A DNA stretch of 64,000 nt from Bradyrhizobium niftali (GCF_004571025.1 NZ_SPQT01000014.1:149839-213838), one strand, 5' to 3'. Shown: positions 39,943 through 48,618, counted from the first letter of the stretch. The notes: generated by a model not told the origin, from the letters alone. A program made the numbers and translations.

Positions 39943-40691
39943 ACGAGACTGCGCGCAAGCCTCGCGTGGCCGGCTTTGCGCTGTTCACGCTTCTCCTGAC
40001 GGCCGCCTTCGTCGCCCTCGGCGTCTGGCAATTGCAGCGCCGGACCGCCAAGCACGAGCTGATCGCAGCACTCACCGAGCGTCTGGCGACGGCACCCATC
40101 GCGCTGCCGCCGCCCGCGCAATGGGCTGCACTGAATCCCGCGCGCGACGAATTCCGCCGCGTCAGCTTCACCGCGACCTACGCCGCCTCGCCCGATGCGA
40201 TGGTCTATTCGTCCGGCTCGGCGGTGCGCAAGGACGCCTCCGGTCCCGGCACCTGGGCCTTCCTGCCGGCGCGACTTCCGAGCGGCGAGATGGTCGTGAT
40301 CGATGCCGGCTTCGTCGAGAACACGATGCAGGATCGCAGCGTCGAGGATCGTGCGGTGAAGAAGCTCGTGACCGGGCAGCCGGTCGCGCTCACCGGCTAT
40401 CTGCGCTTTCCCGAACCGTCGGGCTGGCTGACGCCGGCACAGAACCGCGACAAGCGGCTCTGGTTCGTGCGCGATCATGTGGCGATCGCGAGCGCGCTCG
40501 GCTGGGGCGCGGTTGCACCGTTCTACATCGACCTGGAACAGCCAGCGCCCGCGAATGGCATCCCGCGTCCGGGTCCGCTCGACGTGCATCTGAAGGACGA
40601 TCACCTGCAATACGCCATCACCTGGTTCGCGCTCGCAGGCGCGGTGCTGATCGCATTCGGCGTCTGGGTGAGGGGACGTCGGCCGGGCTGA
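39939..40691 (+). CDS. SURF1-family oxidase assembly factor
   Basis: A 250-residue inner-membrane protein with helices at both ends (FALFTLLLTAAFVALGVWQL and ITWFALAGAVLIAFGVWV) and a SURF1 domain between. SURF1 helps insert heme a in aa3 oxidase. The conserved WQLQRRTAKHELIA follows the first helix, and the PFYIDLEQPAPANGIPRPG segment precedes the second. It overlaps the DUF983 gene by four bases and closes the respiratory cluster. Confidence 0.93.
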   Translation: MNETARKPRVAGFALFTLLLTAAFVALGVWQLQRRTAKHELIAALTERLATAPIALPPPAQWAALNPARDEFRRVSFTATYAASPDAMVYSSGSAVRKDASGPGTWAFLPARLPSGEMVVIDAGFVENTMQDRSVEDRAVKKLVTGQPVALTGYLRFPEPSGWLTPAQNRDKRLWFVRDHVAIASALGWGAVAPFYIDLEQPAPANGIPRPGPLDVHLKDDHLQYAITWFALAGAVLIAFGVWVRGRRPG

Positions 40692-40713
40692 ATATTCCCG
40701 TAGGTTCCCGGAA

Positions 40714-40737
40714 GGAACCCGGTATCACCCGGGGTTT
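40714..40737 (+). promoter_or_regulatory. Possible EcfG-type promoter
   Basis: GGAAC, 15 bases, then GTTT, 72 bases before the NTF2-like GTG. The spacing is close to that of the rhizobial general-stress sigma factor. The match is short and unproven. Confidence 0.3.
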
Positions 40738-40808
40738 ACCATTAAGCGCACATTCACGAGTGTGGTCCTAAGCCGCATGCAATTTTTCGCGGCAGACAGG
40801 ATTGCGGC

Positions 40809-41174
40809 GTGAGCGATTTCGATCAGATGGGAATTGTCGTCGATTGGGTGGATGCCTGCCGGAAGGGCGACCTCGCGACGCTGCTCGACCTCTATGCCGA
40901 CGACGCCCAGGTCGAATGCATGTGCAACGGCACCCAGCGTTATCGCGGCCGAGGCGAGCTCGAAACCTACTGGGGGCCGCGGCTCAGCGCATTCTCGTCG
41001 GCCGGTTTCGGTCTCGAGGAGATCCATCCCGTGCCTGATGGCGTCGATCTCGAATATTCCGTCGCAGGCGCGCTGCGCATTCACGCCTCGTTTCGCTTCA
41101 GTGCGGAAGGCAAGATCTACAGCACGCTGTGCGCGCCGGCGCGACAGAACGCGCATCACGGCTGCGCCTGCTAG
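40809..41174 (+). CDS. NTF2-like protein
   Basis: A 121-residue protein of the nuclear transport factor 2 fold (VVDWVDACRKGDLATLLDLY ADDAQVEC; SAFSSAGFGLEEIHPVPDG). It is a small ligand-binding or enzymatic fold of unknown role. The start is GTG 40809. Its stop TAG shares CTAG (41171-41174) with the stop of the convergent histidine kinase. A GGAAC-N15-GTTT arrangement at 40714-40737 resembles a stress-sigma EcfG promoter. It is unrelated in sequence to the other NTF2-like gene at 19,597 except by fold. Confidence 0.78.
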   Translation: MSDFDQMGIVVDWVDACRKGDLATLLDLYADDAQVECMCNGTQRYRGRGELETYWGPRLSAFSSAGFGLEEIHPVPDGVDLEYSVAGALRIHASFRFSAEGKIYSTLCAPARQNAHHGCAC

Positions 41175-42511
41175 CTTTGCGCCGGCTCGTCCCGCGTCGT
41201 CTCCACGGGCAGACGGCAGCGCACATAGGTTCTTTCATCCGCGCGCAGCAATGACAGCGATCCACTGAGCGCGCGCACGCGCTCATGCATGCCGGTCAGG
41301 CCCCGGCCGAAGACGTTGCCTTCGGGAAATCCGCCGCCGTCGTCGGAGATCTCGATGATGAGCGTCTCACCGGCGAGGATCGCCTGCACATGGGCATTGC
41401 GTGCTGCGGCATGGCGCAGCACGTTGGTCAGCGCCTCCTGGACTACGCGATAGATGGTCTGGGCCAGCGGCCCGTCGATCCCGTTGAGATCAGGATCGAC
41501 CGTGGCGGTCAGGCCGATATGCGGGGCCTGCTTGCGAAAGTTCCGGAGCAGCGTTTGCACGCTGGCCTCCAGCCCCAATTCCTCGATGTAGAGCGGCCGC
41601 AGCCGGTCGAGGATGCGGCGGTTGGTCTGCTGGAGCGCCTCGACCGATTGCAGCACTTCCTGCGCCGCATTGCCGAGATGTCCCACCGGCGGCGAAGCCT
41701 CGATCAGTGCGATCGTGCCGGCGCGGATGCTGAACAGCAGCGGGCCGAGCTCGTCATGCAGCTCGCGGGCGAGATCGCGCCGCTCGTCGTCCTGGAGCGA
41801 GACCAGGCGGTGCAACAGGTCGCGATTGTCCTGGCTCAATTGCGCGAGCGTTGCAGCCAGCGCATTGGCCTCCTCGCAGCTTTGCCGAATTTCCGGCGGT
41901 CCGCCGACCGGGATCGGCACGGTGTAGTCGCCGCGCCGCATCCGCGTGAGCCCCTGGCCGAGATATTGCAACGGGCGCAGGGCCGATCCCGCGAAGACAT
42001 AGGCGATGGTGCCGGTGATCGCCATCAGCACGACGACCAGGCTGGTCAGCGCGAGGAAGCCGATCCACTTCTCGAACAGATCGGCCGATAGGTCCGGCAG
42101 GAAGACGAGATCGCCGACATGCTTGCCGTCGATCGTCACCGGAGATGTCGCGTCCATGTTCGGGACGGCGAGCAGATCGACGAACCATTGCGGCACGCCA
42201 TGCGGCTTGCGCAGGCCGTCCGTCGGGGAGGATGCGGGACCCGCCTGCACCGCGCGGAATTGGATATCGGAGGAGGTGTCCAAAGAATGGGCAAAGGCGT
42301 CGAGCGTCTGCCGCGGGTTGTCCGAGGCGCGCAGGGTGTTGTTGAGCGCCGCGGCGACCGCTCGGGTCGAATGTCGCCCCGATTCGTTCTCGTCGGCCAG
42401 CTGGCCGGTCGCAAAGCTCTGGAGCAGCACGCCGCCCATGACCAGCGCGGCGAGGAAGCTCACCCCGAGCGGAAGAAACAGTTGGGTTCTGAACGACAGA
42501 TGTTGCCACAT
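41171..42511 (-). CDS. Sensor histidine kinase, NarX/DegS-like class
   Basis: A 446-residue membrane sensor. It has an N-terminal helix (FLPLGVSFLAALVMGGVLLQ), a periplasmic domain of about 110 residues, a second helix near 152-177, a HAMP-like linker, a HisKA_3 dimerisation domain with His252 in DLARELHDELGPLL, and an HATPase domain (VVQEALTNVLRHA, DDGGGFPEG, GRGLTGMHERV). It phosphorylates a NarL-type regulator. The regulator gene lies just across a short divergent promoter at 42,598. The periplasmic ligand is unknown. The stop shares CTAG with the NTF2-like gene. Confidence 0.92.
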   Translation of the reverse strand: MWQHLSFRTQLFLPLGVSFLAALVMGGVLLQSFATGQLADENESGRHSTRAVAAALNNTLRASDNPRQTLDAFAHSLDTSSDIQFRAVQAGPASSPTDGLRKPHGVPQWFVDLLAVPNMDATSPVTIDGKHVGDLVFLPDLSADLFEKWIGFLALTSLVVVLMAITGTIAYVFAGSALRPLQYLGQGLTRMRRGDYTVPIPVGGPPEIRQSCEEANALAATLAQLSQDNRDLLHRLVSLQDDERRDLARELHDELGPLLFSIRAGTIALIEASPPVGHLGNAAQEVLQSVEALQQTNRRILDRLRPLYIEELGLEASVQTLLRNFRKQAPHIGLTATVDPDLNGIDGPLAQTIYRVVQEALTNVLRHAAARNAHVQAILAGETLIIEISDDGGGFPEGNVFGRGLTGMHERVRALSGSLSLLRADERTYVRCRLPVETTRDEPAQS

Positions 42512-42597
42512 TAGGTCAATTCTAACGTGTCCTGGCGGATTTCTCTCTTTCCATTTGTTCCCGCCGGTCTATGAGTCGAAAAACCAGAGAGCGCGCG

Positions 42598-43242
42598 ATG
42601 CAAGATACCGCCAAGCCGGCGACCAGGGTTCTGATCGTCGACGACCACCCCGTGGTGCTGTCGGGGTGCCGCACCCTTTTCGCATCCGACCATTCGATCC
42701 GCATCGACGAGGCGACGGACGCCAAATCCGGCCATCGCGCCTATATCAGCAAGCGGCCCGACGTCACCGTGATCGACATCAGCCTGCCCGATGTCTCCGG
42801 CTTCGAGCTGATGCGGCGGATCCGCAAGGACGATCCCGACGCCAAGATCATCATGTTCAGCATGAACGACGATCCGGCCTTTGTGGTGCGGGCGGTCGAG
42901 CTGGGGGCGCAGGGCTATGTTTCCAAGGGCGACGATCCCAGGATCCTGCTGAAAGCGGTGCGCAAGGTGGTCGCGGGCGACAATTTCATCTCGCCGCAGC
43001 TGGCGGAGGCCGTGACGTTTTCCGGCGCCGCGATCAAGGCCAATCCGGCCTCGCAGATGACGCCGCGGGAGCTCGAGATTCTCCGCCTGCTCGGGCGCGG
43101 CGACAAGATCGTCGAGGTCGCCGAGGCGCTTGGGATCTCCTACAAGACGGTCGCCAACACCACTTCCCTGCTCAAGCAGAAGCTGGGGGCCAAGAACCAT
43201 TCCGACCTGATCCGGATTGCGGTGGAAATCGGCATGAACTGA
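42598..43242 (+). CDS. NarL/LuxR-type response regulator
   Basis: A 214-residue regulator. The receiver (RVLIVDDHPVVLSG, Asp60 in VIDISLPDVSGFE, then YVSKGDD) is followed by a LuxR-type HTH near residues 150-205 (QMTPRELEILRLLGRGDKIV then SYKTVANTTSLLKQKL). The start at 42598 is preferred because AGAGAG is about eight bases upstream; the ATG at 42571 has no such site. It is divergent from its probable kinase. A long hairpin at 43,255 follows, likely its terminator. Confidence 0.92.
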   Translation: MQDTAKPATRVLIVDDHPVVLSGCRTLFASDHSIRIDEATDAKSGHRAYISKRPDVTVIDISLPDVSGFELMRRIRKDDPDAKIIMFSMNDDPAFVVRAVELGAQGYVSKGDDPRILLKAVRKVVAGDNFISPQLAEAVTFSGAAIKANPASQMTPRELEILRLLGRGDKIVEVAEALGISYKTVANTTSLLKQKLGAKNHSDLIRIAVEIGMN

Positions 43243-43254
43243 CGTCCCGCCAGC

Positions 43255-43290
43255 GACCGAACCGGCTGCTCCAGGGGCAGCGGTTCGGTC
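43255..43290 (+). terminator. Strong hairpin after the response regulator
   Basis: GACCGAACC / GGTTCGGTC plus GCTGC / GCAGC form a stem of about 14 pairs with one bulged G and a seven-base loop. There is no T-tract, so it could be a Rho-independent-like or mRNA-stabilising structure. Confidence 0.55.
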
Positions 43291-43489
43291 AACGGATCCG
43301 CGACTCCGCCGGCCGGGCAATGCGTGGCCGACGGCGGACGCCATCCGCCGACATAATGGACTGCGCCTGCCTTCGTTCCTGTCGTGATCAGGACATCCGG
43401 AAAAAACGGCAAAGCCGATCCTTGCCGCCAGATCAAAGACGGGATGCAGCGTTTCATTCGCATCGGGAAAAATAGGAACATCTTCCCGG

Positions 43490-43643
43490 GGTCGTCGTTT
43501 TCGCCCTTGACGATGCCGTGACGGCCAACGAAAGGTTGCGCGACCAATTTTAGCGGGCTGGCGTCCCGGACGAGCCAAATCGGTCTGCACATATCAACGA
43601 CAGACCTTCCAAGAGAGGGCTGCGGCATTGCCGCAGCCCTTTT
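43490..43643 (+). ncRNA. Candidate small RNA ending in an intrinsic terminator
   Basis: The terminator AGGGCTGCGGC-ATT-GCCGCAGCCCT followed by TTTT (43616-43643) has no gene upstream of it for 370 bases. A second stem, GGTCTG / CAGACC, lies just before it at 43582-43606. This is the layout of many small RNAs. The 5' end is unknown and the start given is a guess. It could also be the delayed end of the response regulator transcript. Confidence 0.35.
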
Positions 43644-43790
43644 CGTTGGAATGGGTGCGGGCGGGAAGCGGTTTCCCGATGCCGCAAAACACTTTATGGT
43701 GGCCCAAAGCCTCTGGCTGTTAACCAGGAACATCGTGAAATCAAAGGCTTACGGATCGAGCCCAGGCTCGACCGGCCTTTGGAGGGCAGT

Positions 43791-45209
43791 TTGACTCGTT
43801 ATATCTCGACCCGGGGCGAGGCCCCCGAACTCGGCTTCTGCGACGTGATGCTGACCGGGCTTGCCCGCGACGGCGGCCTGTACGTGCCGGCCATCTGGCC
43901 GCAGCTCTCGGCTGACACGATCGCCGGCTTCTTCGGCCGTCCCTATTGGGAGGTCGCGGTCGACGTGATCCGTCCCTTCGCCGGCGGCGAGATCGCGGAC
44001 GCCGAGCTCGGTCGCATGGCCAACGAGGCCTACGCCACCTTCCGCCATCCGGCGGTGGTGCCGCTGCGCCAGATGTCGCCGCACCAGTTCGTGCTGGAGC
44101 TGTTCCACGGTCCGACGCTCGCCTTCAAGGACGTGGCGATGCAGCTGATCTCCCGGCTGATGGACCATGTGCTCGCCAAGCGCGGCCAGCGCACCACCAT
44201 CGTGGTCGCGACCTCCGGCGACACTGGCGGCGCTGCGGTCGAAGCCTTCGCGGGGCTCGAGAACGTCGACCTCATCGTGCTGTTCCCGCACGGCCGCATC
44301 TCCGAGGTGCAGCGGCGGATGATGACGACGACGGGCGCGGCCAACGTGCATGCGCTCGCCATCGAAGGCACGTTCGACGACTGTCAGGCCCTCGTGAAGG
44401 CGATGTTCAACAACCATCGCTTCCGCGATGCGACCTCGCTGTCCGGCGTCAATTCCATCAACTGGGCGCGTATCGTCGCTCAGGTGGTCTATTACTTCAC
44501 CTCCGCCGTCGCCGCCGGCGCGCCGGCGCGCGCGGTGGACTTCGTCGTGCCGACCGGCAATTTCGGCGACATCTTTGCCGGCTACGTCGCCAAGCGCATG
44601 GGCCTGCCGGTGCGCACCCTGCGCATCGCCGCCAACGTCAACGACATCCTCGCCCGTACGCTGAAGACCGGCATCTACGAGGTGCGCGAGGTGCACGCCA
44701 CGGCGTCGCCGTCGATGGACATCCAGATCTCCTCGAACTTCGAGCGGCTGCTGTTCGAAGCCGGCCGGCACGATGCGGCCGGTGTGCGCCGTCTCATGGA
44801 GTCGCTGAAGCAGTCCGGGCGCTTCGTGCTGCCCGACGCGACGCTGGCCGCGATCCGCGAGGAGTTCGACGCAGGGCGCGCCGACGAGACCGAAACCGCG
44901 GCTGCGATCCGCGCCGCCTGGCGTGAGGCGGGCGAGCTGGTCGATCCCCATACTGCGGTCGCACTCGCGGTCGCCGACCGCGATACCACCGACACCACGG
45001 TGCCCAGCATCGTGCTCTCCACCGCGCATCCGGCCAAATTCCCCGACGCGGTCGAGGCGGCCTGCGGCCAGCGGCCGCAATTGCCGGCCTGGCTCGACGG
45101 CCTCATGACCAAATCCGAACACATGAAGGTGATGAAGAACGATCAGGGTGAGGTCGAGCGGTTCGTGCTGTCGGTCAGCCGCGCCGCAAAACAGGGAGTT
45201 GCCGGATGA
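43791..45209 (+). CDS. thrC: Threonine synthase
   Basis: A 472-residue PLP enzyme that converts O-phosphohomoserine to threonine. The PLP lysine is about residue 113 in FHGPTLAFKDVAMQLI; VVATSGDTGGAAVEAF and FVVPTGNFGDIFAGYV bind the phosphate and cofactor. The start is TTG at 43791 because GGAGGG lies four bases upstream; no ATG fits. Its stop overlaps the next gene by four bases (45206-45209), so translation is coupled to the M16 peptidase. Confidence 0.94.
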   Translation: MTRYISTRGEAPELGFCDVMLTGLARDGGLYVPAIWPQLSADTIAGFFGRPYWEVAVDVIRPFAGGEIADAELGRMANEAYATFRHPAVVPLRQMSPHQFVLELFHGPTLAFKDVAMQLISRLMDHVLAKRGQRTTIVVATSGDTGGAAVEAFAGLENVDLIVLFPHGRISEVQRRMMTTTGAANVHALAIEGTFDDCQALVKAMFNNHRFRDATSLSGVNSINWARIVAQVVYYFTSAVAAGAPARAVDFVVPTGNFGDIFAGYVAKRMGLPVRTLRIAANVNDILARTLKTGIYEVREVHATASPSMDIQISSNFERLLFEAGRHDAAGVRRLMESLKQSGRFVLPDATLAAIREEFDAGRADETETAAAIRAAWREAGELVDPHTAVALAVADRDTTDTTVPSIVLSTAHPAKFPDAVEAACGQRPQLPAWLDGLMTKSEHMKVMKNDQGEVERFVLSVSRAAKQGVAG

Positions 45210-46495
45210 GCGTCGAGATTTCCAAGCTTGCGTCCGGCCTTACCGTCGTCACCGACAAGATGCCCCATCTCGAGACTGCGGCGCTCGGGGTCTGGGCCGG
45301 CGTCGGTGGACGCGACGAGAAGCCCAACGAGCACGGCATCTCGCATCTGCTGGAGCATATGGCGTTCAAGGGCACGACGAAGCGCTCCTCGCGCGAGATC
45401 GTCGAGGAGATCGAGGCGGTCGGCGGCGACCTCAATGCCGGCACCTCGACCGAGACCACGTCCTATTATGCGCGGGTGCTGAAGGCCGACGTGCCGCTGG
45501 CGCTCGACGTGCTCGCCGACATCCTGGCCAATCCCGCCTTCGAGCCCGACGAGCTGGAGCGCGAGAAGAACGTCATCGTGCAGGAGATCGGTGCCGCGCA
45601 GGACACGCCCGACGACGTCGTGTTCGAGCATCTCAACGAGCTCTGCTATCCCGACCAGCCGATGGGCCGCTCGCTGCTCGGCACCGCCAAGACGCTGCGC
45701 GCCTTCAACCGCGACATGCTGCGCGGCTATCTGTCGACCCATTATCGCGGGCCCGACATGGTGGTGGCCGCCGCCGGCGCGGTCGATCACAAGCAGGTGG
45801 TCGCCGAGGCCGAGAAGCGCTTTGCGAGTTTTGAGGGCACGCCGGGCCCGAAGCCGCAGGCCGCCCAGTTCGGCAAGGGCGGTGCCAAGGTCGTGCATCG
45901 CGAGCTCGAGCAGGCGCATCTGACGCTGGCGCTGGAAGGCGTGCCGCAGAACGACCTGTCGCTGTTCTCGCTCCAGGTCTTCACCAACATCCTCGGCGGC
46001 GGAATGTCGTCGCGGCTGTTCCAGGAGGTGCGCGAGAAGCGCGGCCTCTGCTACTCGATCTACAGTTTCCACGCGCCCTATACCGATACCGGCTTCTTCG
46101 GCCTCTACACCGGCACCGATCCCGCCGACGCGCCGGAGATGATGGAGGTCGTGGTCGACATCATGAATGATTCGGTGGAGACCCTGACCGAGGCCGAGAT
46201 TGCGAGGGCCAAGGCGCAGATGAAGGCGGGGCTCCTGATGGCGCTGGAGAGCTGCTCGTCCCGTGCCGAGCAGCTCGCCCGCCACGTGCTGGCCTATGGC
46301 CGGCCGCAGACGGTGCAGGAGCTGGTGGCCCGGATCGACGCCGTCAGCGTCGAATCGACCCGCGATGCGGCGCGTGCACTGCTTTCGCGCAGCCGCCCTG
46401 CGGTTGTCGCATTAGGCAGTGGCAGGGGTCTGGACACGGCGGTGTCTTTTGCGGAAGGATTGACCCGGGCACGCGCCAAGGCGCGGCTGCATTAG
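45206..46495 (+). CDS. M16-family zinc peptidase
   Basis: A 429-residue peptidase of the processing-peptidase/PqqL type. The inverted zinc motif HLLEH is at residues 47-51 in ISHLLEHMAFKGT, with the glutamate ligand farther on in ELEREKNVIVQEIGAAQD. The second half has the typical EVREKRGLCYSIYSF motif. It may degrade oligopeptides in the cytoplasm; there is no signal peptide. It is coupled to thrC by an ATGA overlap and followed 39 bases later by an acetyltransferase gene. Confidence 0.93.
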   Translation: MSVEISKLASGLTVVTDKMPHLETAALGVWAGVGGRDEKPNEHGISHLLEHMAFKGTTKRSSREIVEEIEAVGGDLNAGTSTETTSYYARVLKADVPLALDVLADILANPAFEPDELEREKNVIVQEIGAAQDTPDDVVFEHLNELCYPDQPMGRSLLGTAKTLRAFNRDMLRGYLSTHYRGPDMVVAAAGAVDHKQVVAEAEKRFASFEGTPGPKPQAAQFGKGGAKVVHRELEQAHLTLALEGVPQNDLSLFSLQVFTNILGGGMSSRLFQEVREKRGLCYSIYSFHAPYTDTGFFGLYTGTDPADAPEMMEVVVDIMNDSVETLTEAEIARAKAQMKAGLLMALESCSSRAEQLARHVLAYGRPQTVQELVARIDAVSVESTRDAARALLSRSRPAVVALGSGRGLDTAVSFAEGLTRARAKARLH

Positions 46496-46534
46496 GAGCC
46501 GCGCACGGGCTGACCCGCCCCGGGAAGCATCACC

Positions 46535-47122
46535 ATGGCCCTCTTTCGCCTGCCATCCAGTGGACCCGCCGCCCTCGCGCCGCGCGGCAACGGGCTTTTG
46601 CTGCGCGCACCGCAGATGTCGGACTTCCTGCAGTGGGCTCACTTGCGCGAGTCCAGCCGCGACTACCTCACGCCCTGGGAGCCGATCTGGCCGTCGGACG
46701 ACCTGACGCGCTCCGGTTTTCGCCGCCGCCTGCGCCGCTATTCCGAGGATATCGCCGCGGACCGCTCCTACCCCTTTCTGATCTTCCGGGAGCTCGACGG
46801 TGCCATGGTCGGCGGCATCACGCTCGCCAATGTCCGGCGCGGCATCGTCCAGGCCGGCACCATCGGCTATTGGGTCGGCCAGCCCCATGCCCATCGCGGC
46901 TACATGACGGCCGCGCTGCGGGTGCTGCTGCCGACGCTGTTCGGCGAGCTCAACCTGCACCGGGTCGAGGCCGCCTGCATCCCCACCAATGCACCCTCGA
47001 TCCGGGTGCTGGAGAAGTGCGGCTTCTCCCGGGAGGGGTTGGCGCGCCGCTATCTCTGCATCAACGGGGTCTGGCAGGACCATCTGTTGTTCGGCCTGCT
47101 GCACGAGGATTTCCGCGGCTGA
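46535..47122 (+). CDS. GNAT acetyltransferase, RimJ-like
   Basis: A 195-residue member of the RimJ/RimL N-acetyltransferase group. The acetyl-CoA loop is in YWVGQPHAHRGYMTAALRVL, and the C-terminal NLHRVEAACIPTNAPSIRVL and EKCGFSREGLARRYLCING segments are typical. It acetylates the N-terminal residue of a ribosomal or other protein; the target is not shown. The start ATG 46535 (MALFRLPSSGP) is 39 bases after the M16 gene. It is probably in the same operon as thrC. Confidence 0.9.
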   Translation: MALFRLPSSGPAALAPRGNGLLLRAPQMSDFLQWAHLRESSRDYLTPWEPIWPSDDLTRSGFRRRLRRYSEDIAADRSYPFLIFRELDGAMVGGITLANVRRGIVQAGTIGYWVGQPHAHRGYMTAALRVLLPTLFGELNLHRVEAACIPTNAPSIRVLEKCGFSREGLARRYLCINGVWQDHLLFGLLHEDFRG

Positions 47123-47256
47123 GCCAGTCGGTTCGTACGGCCAAAGTCTCTGGCGTCCTGCCTTTTTTGCTGCCTTGGGTTCGCCGATTTTGGCGATATA
47201 ACGCGGCGGGGAAGGCTGGCGATCGGCCGGGTTGTTGTCATGGAGTATGGGCGTTG

Positions 47257-47910
47257 ATGGTGCACGAGCTTGGGTCATCGCGGAATGCGTTGCGGCGGGG
47301 GACAGCGGTCGCGCTGGCGTTGTCGGTTGCGTTCGCCTCCGTCTCGCCGGTGGCGGCCCAGTCGTTCAGCGACCGCTTCAAGAGCCTGTTCGGCGGCAAG
47401 TCCGACGAGGATCCGGCCCAGCCCAAGCCGGCGCCGGGCCAGCCTGCGGCCGACGACGATCTCGATTGCCCGCAGGTCACGGTGCGCGCCGGAGCCTCTA
47501 CCTATGCGGTCGGTGCCACCGGCAAGCCGGCCGTCGGCAATGAGGTCCGCTTCCAGGCCACCATCACCAAGATGGCGCGTGAATGCGTCCGCAACGGCGG
47601 CGACATCACGGCCCGGATCGGCATCCAGGGCCGCGTCATCGCCGGTCCCGCCGGTGCGCCTGCCTCGGTCGATGTGCCCTTGCGCTTCGCCGTGGTGCAG
47701 GGCGGCGTCGGCGAGAAGGTGATCGCCTCGAAGGCCTACCGGACCACGGTCGGGATGTCGGAAGGCGGCAGCGTGCCCTTCACCTTCGTCGCCGAGGATC
47801 TGTCCTATCCGGTGCCGTCGGCCGCGACCGCCGATTCCTACATCTTCTATGTCGGCTTCGACCCGCAGGCGCTCTCGCCCGAGCCGAAGGCAAGGCCGAA
47901 GAAGAAGTAG
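47257..47910 (+). CDS. Secreted protein of unknown function
   Basis: A 217-residue exported protein. A signal peptide (GTAVALALSVAFASVSPVAA) is followed by a low-complexity linker (SDEDPAQPKPAPGQPAADDD) and a beta-rich domain with Cys pairs (LDCPQ, RECVRNGG) and a PFTFVAEDLSYPVP segment. I do not recognise a family. The start at 47257 has GGAG about 12 bases upstream; the in-frame TTG at 47254 is an alternative. A long frame from 46633 reads into it but belongs to a shadow of the acetyltransferase. Confidence 0.75.
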   Translation: MVHELGSSRNALRRGTAVALALSVAFASVSPVAAQSFSDRFKSLFGGKSDEDPAQPKPAPGQPAADDDLDCPQVTVRAGASTYAVGATGKPAVGNEVRFQATITKMARECVRNGGDITARIGIQGRVIAGPAGAPASVDVPLRFAVVQGGVGEKVIASKAYRTTVGMSEGGSVPFTFVAEDLSYPVPSAATADSYIFYVGFDPQALSPEPKARPKKK

Positions 47911-47927
47911 GTGGCCGCCAATTCAGC

Positions 47928-48045
47928 TGTCATGCCCCGCCAACGGGTCTCGCCTTCGGCGAGCCCGATGCAGTGCGCCGCGGCTTCTCCGTGCCTCATT
48001 GCTGTCTCTGGAATATTGGATCACCCGCCTTCGCGGGTGATGACA
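47928..48045. repeat. Family B palindromic repeat, copy B6
   Basis: Left part TGTCATGCCCCGCCAACGGG, right part ATCACCCGCCTTCGCGGGTG then ATGACA, with the inner GATGCAGTGCGCCGCGG. It lies between the secreted protein and the ATP synthase operon, ahead of a bidirectional terminator. Confidence 0.85.
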
Positions 48046-48075
48046 TCCAATTTGCAGCCACAGCGTCCGACAAAC

Positions 48076-48108
48076 AAAAAAGCCGGCGCTCATCGCGCCG
48101 GCTTTTTG
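48076..48108. terminator. Bidirectional terminator
   Basis: Perfect 13-bp stem AAAAAGCCGGCGC / GCGCCGGCTTTTT with a five-base loop. T-tracts on both strands let it end the atp operon and the plus-strand transcript from 47 kb. Confidence 0.9.
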
Positions 48109-48127
48109 ATTGATGAGAGCAAACCCC

Positions 48128-48613
48128 TCAGTTCAGCTTCTGCCGAACCTCGCTGATGCTCTTGGCGAGCAGGTCGTCGGCGACTTGGCCCTTGACCGAC
48201 TGCGACAGGATCGTGGAGGCGGCCTGGACGGCGGCTTCCGCGGCTGCGGCGCGGACATCGGCCACCGCCTGGGCCTCGGCGAGCGCGATCTTGCTCTCCG
48301 CGGTCTTGGTTCTGCGGGCGACGAAGTCTTCCATCTTCGCCTTGGCCTCGGTTGCGATGCGCTCGGCTTCGACCTTGGCGTTGGCGATGATGTCGGCGGC
48401 CTCGCGCTCGGCGGTGGCGCTGCGCGCCTTGTAGTCGGCGAGCACCTTGGCCGCCTCCTGCTTGAGGCGCGTCGCGTCGTCGAGCTCGGCCTTGATGCGC
48501 GCGGCGCGATGGTCGAGCGCGGTCATCGCAGACTTGAACACCCCGAGATAGCCGAACACGACCATCAGGATCACGAAGGCGATGGCGACCCAGGTTTCAG
48601 GATCGAAGAACAT
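48128..48613 (-). CDS. atpF: ATP synthase F0 subunit b
   Basis: A 161-residue peripheral stalk subunit. One N-terminal helix spans the membrane (VAIAFVILMVVFGYLGVF), and the rest is a charged, alanine-rich coiled coil that holds F1. It lies five bases after the b' gene and is last in the F0 operon. Alphaproteobacteria have two distinct b-type subunits, as here. It ends 20 bases before a bidirectional terminator. Confidence 0.95.
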   Translation of the reverse strand: MFFDPETWVAIAFVILMVVFGYLGVFKSAMTALDHRAARIKAELDDATRLKQEAAKVLADYKARSATAEREAADIIANAKVEAERIATEAKAKMEDFVARRTKTAESKIALAEAQAVADVRAAAAEAAVQAASTILSQSVKGQVADDLLAKSISEVRQKLN

Positions 48614-48618
48614 CTCGA

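Larger units (their letters stand above)
43243..43790. other. Gap of 548 bases before thrC
   Basis: The stretch contains a long inverted repeat just after the response regulator (43255-43290) and a separate, canonical terminator with a second hairpin (43582-43643) not linked to any visible gene. No open frame with family character is seen. It may encode a small RNA. Confidence 0.55.

Noticed and set aside
46633..47910. A 425-codon fusion frame across the acetyltransferase and the secreted protein
   Set aside because: The first part is out of frame with the real acetyltransferase and Arg/Pro-rich. Only the part from 47257 has a signal peptide and protein-like composition.
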